Shown here: positions 1 to 2,966 of the stretch, piece after piece
Position numbering within the stretch: position 1 is the first letter of the stretch
Layout: every line of letters starts with the position of its first letter
Assembly: GCA_964443075.1 (NCBI GenBank)
Contig: CAYUCB010000443.1
Span: forward strand, 1-5,896
Direction: 5' to 3'
DNA: 5,896 nt
From: DSQQ01 sp964443075
GTDB taxonomy: Bacteria > Chloroflexota > Anaerolineae > 4572-78 > J111
The notes under the pieces: model-generated
Told to the model about the DNA's origin: nothing
Database searches by the model: none
Seen by the model: only the letters and a program-made list of their open reading frames with translations
Translations under genes and position numbers: made by a program

Positions 1-1307
1 TGCGTCATACCCCCCTTGACCCCACCCCCTTCCGCAAGCAGGCCCAGAATCTCTATAGGGGTAGGGGCTATGATGATTACGGCGGGGGTATCGCCATCGC
101 TGAGGAGATGTCGGAGCTAATGGACCAGGCCGTTCCCTTTGTTAACGCCGGCGATGGACGCAACGCTCTATTGATTTTAGAGGCCATCACCGGGCCTTTT
201 GTGAGCCACTGGTTTGAGTATGATGATGAAGGCGAATCGTCGTCTGTTTTTGAAGAACTCGGCCCGCTGTTTGCTGAAGCCCTGCTCAGCGCCGATTTAG
301 CCGGCGAAGAGCGCCAGGCCTGGGTTAAGAAATTAAGCGGCTGGCAGAAGGAAATAGATGATTACGGCGTTGAAGGTTTAGAGGTCGCCCTTGCCGCCGC
401 CGAGCAGGGCTGGGATTATCCGCCCCTGCAAAAAGTGTTGCAAGGACACCTTACCGACCGGGGTGCCTGGGACGAGGAAGAAACCCCCTGGTACGCCGAT
501 GATTTGGCTGTCGCCCGGCTCAACGTGTTAGAGCGCCAGGGGCGCACTACCGAATACCTCTACCTGGCCCAGGCCGAAGGCCAGACCGCCCTCTATCTGA
601 CCATGCTGGTCAAACTGGGGCGCAGTCAGGAAGCGGTTGACGACGCTATGGAGAACATGGTCGCTACTGCTGAGGCTCTGGCCCTGGCGCAAGCCTTGCA
701 CGAGCGCAACCAAACCGCCGCCGCCTTCAAAATCGCTGAACGCGGCTTGACCTTATCGGGCGAAACTCTGACTCTGGCCCGCTGGCTGCGTGAAGCCGCC
801 GGGCGGGCCCGTCAGCCGGAACTGGCCCTTAAGGCGGCTCAAGCGGCCTTTACTCGCTCTAGCTTGCTGGAAGATTACCTGGCGGTTGAGGCGGTGGCCG
901 AATCCGCCTGGCCGACGATTAAGGCCGACTTGCTGGCCCACCTGGAAACTAACCCCAGCCCTTATGGCGCAATTGACATCTACCTGCACGAAGGTTTGGT
1001 AGATAAAGCGATAAAAATTATTGATAAAAGCAGTTACATCAGTCACAGCGATTTGGAGCGGGTGGTTGACGCCGCCCTGCAAAGCCAGCCCGATTGGGTG
1101 ATCCGGCAAAGCTGCCGCCAGGCCGAGCAAATTATGGACGCCGGTAAATCGAATCAATATCTTTACGCCATTAACTGGCTCAAGAAAGCGCGTCAGGCTT
1201 ATTTATTTAAGGGCCAAAGCGAAGTGTGGCGGGCCTACCTGGAAGGACTAATTACCAAACACACCCGCAAATACTCTCTCCGCCCGCAGCTAGAAAAATT
1301 ACGGTAA
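1..1307 (+). CDS. SWIM zinc-finger family protein, C-terminal part (5' end outside window)
   Basis: The frame is open from the left edge (first full codon at base 3) to the TAA at 1305-1307, giving 434 visible residues. The ATG at 108 is internal: codons before it encode HTPLDPTPFRKQAQ, which fits the segment preceding the helical region in SWIM-family proteins. Recognisable family stretches follow, such as PFVNAGDGRNALLILEAIT and EALLSADLAGEERQAW, then an all-helical C-terminal half rich in Ala, Leu and Glu that looks like TPR-like repeats. The zinc-binding CxC…CxH segment that names the family would lie upstream and is not seen. SWIM fingers are thought to bind DNA or protein; the role of these bacterial proteins is unknown to me. 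A Gly/Tyr/Asp-rich patch (YRGRGYDDYGGG, bases about 54-92) may be a flexible linker. No signal peptide can be judged. Family call is from recalled sequence patterns, without a search. Confidence 0.8.
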   Translation, partial: RHTPLDPTPFRKQAQNLYRGRGYDDYGGGIAIAEEMSELMDQAVPFVNAGDGRNALLILEAITGPFVSHWFEYDDEGESSSVFEELGPLFAEALLSADLAGEERQAWVKKLSGWQKEIDDYGVEGLEVALAAAEQGWDYPPLQKVLQGHLTDRGAWDEEETPWYADDLAVARLNVLERQGRTTEYLYLAQAEGQTALYLTMLVKLGRSQEAVDDAMENMVATAEALALAQALHERNQTAAAFKIAERGLTLSGETLTLARWLREAAGRARQPELALKAAQAAFTRSSLLEDYLAVEAVAESAWPTIKADLLAHLETNPSPYGAIDIYLHEGLVDKAIKIIDKSSYISHSDLERVVDAALQSQPDWVIRQSCRQAEQIMDAGKSNQYLYAINWLKKARQAYLFKGQSEVWRAYLEGLITKHTRKYSLRPQLEKLR

Positions 1308-1315
1308 ACCCCAAC

Positions 1316-1363
1316 GTTAGCCCGTTAGAAGGTTGGAAGGTTAGAACGTTCCAACCTTCTAAC
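1316..1363. repeat. 40-bp near-perfect palindrome built from 8-bp units, between two rightward genes
   Basis: Bases 1324-1338 (GTTAGAAGGTTGGAA) are exactly complementary to 1349-1363, a 15-bp stem. Pairing can continue inside the 10-base loop (1340-1342 with 1345-1347), so the 40-bp block 1324-1363 has only one mismatched pair (1339/1348) plus its centre. The block also has a period of 8: units beginning GTT start at 1316, 1324, 1332, 1340 and 1348, and the unit at 1356 (CTTCTAAC) is the exact complement of the one at 1324 (GTTAGAAG). It begins 17 bases after the stop of the SWIM-family gene and ends 12 bases before the next ATG. No T-run follows, so it is not a standard intrinsic terminator. 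It may be a dispersed REP-like element, a protein-binding site or an mRNA structure that limits read-through or translation. Confidence 0.85.
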
Positions 1364-1375
1364 CTGTAACTATCT

Positions 1376-2155
1376 ATGGCCCCGTTTAACACCCACTTTC
1401 TCATCGCCGAAAAACTCTGGCCCGACCTGCCTGGCCCCTGGCAGCCTTACTACGGCCAATTTTGCTTTGGCTGCGTCGCCCCCGATGTGGACAAGCTTTC
1501 GGCCCGGCTGACCCAAAAAGACACCCATTTTAATGACCGCACCGGCGATTACGAGTTGATGATTACCCATCGCAGCGCCGCTTTTTTGGGCCGGCAGGCC
1601 GAGTTTTTAGGCCAGCCGTTTGCTCAACTCTCACCGCCGGCCCAGGCGTTTGGGCTGGGCTACCTGTGCCACCTGTGCGTGGATGAAATCTCCAAGCATT
1701 TGTGGCGGCGGGAGATATGGCTTAATTTCGTGGAGATTGGGCCGGGCGCGGCCTTTGCCGCTCTGGATGAAGCGGCGTATCAGCAGACTCAAAACTATGG
1801 GCTGATTGCGGATGCTCTGGGCCAACTTGAGCCGGTTGAGGTCATCCCCTCTATCCCGGCGGCGGATTTGGCTGATTTTTTGGTGGGGGTGCAGCATTTT
1901 GTACGGGCCGAAACGCTGGAAGAGGAATTTTTGGCCCTGGTAGATATGTTTGACCGGCCCTCGCCGGAAGCGCGGCGGCAAAAACAGCAGGCTTTTCGGC
2001 GGCATATTGAGGCGGCGCGCCGCCTGGTCTCCCGGTTTGAGCTAGACCGGCTGGTAGCGGTCAGCCTGGCCCACAGCCGCCGCCGTCTGGCCGATTTACA
2101 GGCGGGGCGCACGCCGCCGCCGGGCTACCCGGAGATACTTAAGCCGGATTCCTGA
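1376..2155 (+). CDS. Zinc-dependent phospholipase C-like domain protein
   Basis: This 259-residue protein resembles the zinc-dependent phospholipase C-like domain family (Zn_dep_PLPC type). Visible hallmarks are NTHFLIAEKL at residues 5-14, FGCVAPDVDK at 31-40, KDTHF at 48-52 and LGYLCHLCVDEISKHLW at 94-110. Likely metal ligands are His7, Asp37, His51, His99 and Asp103. The C-terminal half is helical and charged, with an Arg-rich stretch near residues 194-225. The ATG start is supported because the family normally begins a few residues before the first TH motif. There is no clear Shine-Dalgarno sequence; the 12 bases before the ATG follow directly on the palindrome. No signal peptide or membrane segment is seen, so unlike secreted clostridial phospholipase C this protein is probably cytoplasmic, and its substrate is unknown. 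It follows the SWIM gene at 68 bp and ends 18 bp from the convergent HepT-like gene, with no terminator hairpin in that gap. Confidence 0.75.
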   Translation: MAPFNTHFLIAEKLWPDLPGPWQPYYGQFCFGCVAPDVDKLSARLTQKDTHFNDRTGDYELMITHRSAAFLGRQAEFLGQPFAQLSPPAQAFGLGYLCHLCVDEISKHLWRREIWLNFVEIGPGAAFAALDEAAYQQTQNYGLIADALGQLEPVEVIPSIPAADLADFLVGVQHFVRAETLEEEFLALVDMFDRPSPEARRQKQQAFRRHIEAARRLVSRFELDRLVAVSLAHSRRRLADLQAGRTPPPGYPEILKPDS

Positions 2156-2173
2156 TCTACCGAGCCAGAGTAG

Positions 2174-2629
2174 TTACACCGCAGGTTTAAAGAATTGTTC
2201 AAGTTCTTTACGCAGTTGATGCCAGCTATCTTCGCAATTCAACACTAAAGCGGCCATTTTATCCCAGTCCAGGTCATAGGTGTAAGCCTGCCGAAAAACA
2301 TGGCGAAAGTTGAGATATTCTTTAAGCCGATGGCGCAATGGGGGCGAGATAACTGCCGGTCTATTTGCGGTCGGTTGAACCATCAAATTGAGTAATTCAC
2401 TGTGCCAGTAATGGCCGGTGGGTAAATTGCCGTCAATTTCCAGGGCAATCCGTTTAAAAATATTCTCAACGCCGGTATAAAAAGTATGTAACAAGGCCCC
2501 CAGGGCCGCAATTTCAATAAATTCTGGCGGTGATTGGCTGATTTTTGTAAGAAGTGGGGCATAATGAGCCATGAGTTGGTCAAGTTGTTCCGCTTCAACC
2601 TGGAACTGTTCGTAAACCTCAGGCCACAC
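2174..2629 (-). CDS. HepT-like HEPN protein, putative toxin partner of the adjacent nucleotidyltransferase
   Basis: This 151-residue, mostly helical protein matches the HepT-like HEPN group. It has LLHTFYTGVENIFKRIA (residues 47-63), DGNLPTGHYWHSELLNLM (66-83) and the core FRHVFRQAYTYDLDWDKM (108-125). HepT toxins are HEPN RNases that cleave mRNA or tRNA through an RX4-6HXY motif. Here Arg109 and Tyr116 are present, but the motif His position is Gln114 (codon CAG), so activity may be lost or the subfamily may vary here. The start is GTG at 2629, inside the end of the nucleotidyltransferase gene; the 11-bp overlap and a Shine-Dalgarno-like AAAGGGG nine bases upstream support this choice and suggest translational coupling. 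In characterised pairs the MNT partner neutralises HepT by adding AMP to the motif Tyr, which is kept here. It shares a transcript with the nucleotidyltransferase. Family call is strong; toxicity is inferred. Confidence 0.85.
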   Translation of the reverse strand: MWPEVYEQFQVEAEQLDQLMAHYAPLLTKISQSPPEFIEIAALGALLHTFYTGVENIFKRIALEIDGNLPTGHYWHSELLNLMVQPTANRPAVISPPLRHRLKEYLNFRHVFRQAYTYDLDWDKMAALVLNCEDSWHQLRKELEQFFKPAV

Positions 2630-2903
2630 GGCTTAATTCCCCTTTGCGTTTGAGATAACGAGTGAAGGGTGTATCAACATCCAAATCAACCACATCCAGC
2701 CGGTGGCGAGCTACATCTTCGGCTTGGCTGATTGTTGCAAAAAATAGCTCTGGAGCCAGCCCGGTAATGGCTATATCAATATCCGAGTCAGGCCGCAGGT
2801 TACCCTTAACCGCCGAGCCAAACATATACACGGCTGTGGCTCCGGCGGCCTTAAATACATCGGCAGTTTGCTCAACCAGTAATTTTAGTTCGGTTTCGTT
2901 CAT
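2619..2903 (-). CDS. MNT-type minimal nucleotidyltransferase, putative antitoxin
   Basis: This 94-residue protein is a minimal nucleotidyltransferase of the DNA polymerase beta-like superfamily. The signature GSX10DXD is clear: FGSAVKGNLRPDSDIDIAI at residues 28-46, with Gly29, Ser30, Asp41 and Asp43. The third acidic residue is probably in RLDVVDLD (Asp70 or Asp73). In MntA/HepT systems the nucleotidyltransferase transfers AMP from ATP to the HEPN toxin and inactivates it. Length is typical of small MNT antitoxins, so it looks complete. ATG at 2903 is the start because the codon immediately before it in frame is TGA; the ribosome-binding site is weak. The gene is first in a two-gene operon, overlapping the HepT-like gene by 11 bp. 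A sigma70-like promoter lies about 30-58 bp upstream. Both genes are more AT-rich than the flanking DNA. It could instead be annotated generically as a nucleotidyltransferase domain protein. Confidence 0.88.
   Translation of the reverse strand: MNETELKLLVEQTADVFKAAGATAVYMFGSAVKGNLRPDSDIDIAITGLAPELFFATISQAEDVARHRLDVVDLDVDTPFTRYLKRKGELSRVA
2639..2645 (-). promoter_or_regulatory. Ribosome-binding site for the HepT-like gene
   Basis: On the minus strand AAAGGGG lies nine bases before the GTG at 2629. It sits inside the last codons of the nucleotidyltransferase gene and decides the GTG start over later in-frame codons. Purine-rich match to anti-Shine-Dalgarno is good but not perfect. Confidence 0.6.
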
Positions 2904-2932
2904 TCATGTCACTCAAATTATCTTTTAAGCGT

Positions 2933-2961
2933 ATCGTAAATTGTAAATCCAAAATCGTCAA
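2933..2961 (-). promoter_or_regulatory. Sigma70-like promoter of the nucleotidyltransferase/HepT-like operon
   Basis: The minus strand reads TTGACG (bases 2961-2956, five of six consensus) then a 17-bp spacer and TACGAT (2938-2933, four of six). Transcription would begin near 2926, about 23 bases before the ATG at 2903. The -35 element begins 5 bases after the stop codon of the upstream large gene, so the pair can be expressed independently of it. The sequence TNACGAT occurs twice, 21 bp (two helical turns) apart, covering the -35 and -10 boxes, and ATTTAC occurs twice in tandem in the spacer. These could be operator half-sites for autoregulation, but they may be chance in AT-rich DNA. Confidence 0.55.
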
Positions 2962-2966
2962 CCAGG

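Noticed and set aside
108..110. ATG at 108 preceded by GAGGAG as the start of the first gene.
   Set aside because: The purine run touches the ATG, leaving no spacer, and the codons upstream are open to the edge and match the family. It is an internal Met.
753..1157. Minus-strand open frame of 134 codons opposite the SWIM-family gene.
   Set aside because: It is antisense to a clearly coding frame, has low-complexity translation with no recognisable domain, and no ribosome-binding site. It is a shadow of GC-rich codon usage.
1324..1363. Intrinsic terminator after the SWIM-family gene.
   Set aside because: The stem is strong, but no T-run follows; the bases after it are CTGTAACTATCT, so Rho-independent termination is not supported.
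1367..1372. TAACTA as a -10 box for the phospholipase C-like gene.
   Set aside because: It lies only three bases before the ATG and has no credible -35 element at the right distance; only a leaderless transcript could use it.
2010..2025. Perfect 16-bp palindrome AGGCGGCGCGCCGCCT inside the phospholipase C-like gene.
   Set aside because: It lies wholly in coding sequence and encodes an ordinary Ala-Ala-Arg-Arg run with GC-rich codons, so codon bias explains it.
2156..2173. Bidirectional terminator in the convergent gap between the phospholipase-like and HepT-like genes.
   Set aside because: The gap is only 18 bases and shows no inverted repeat or T-run on either strand.
2662..2928. Plus-strand open frame of 88 codons opposite the nucleotidyltransferase gene.
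   Set aside because: The Ser-rich translation is the antisense of a protein with an intact GSX10DXD motif, so it is not a real gene.
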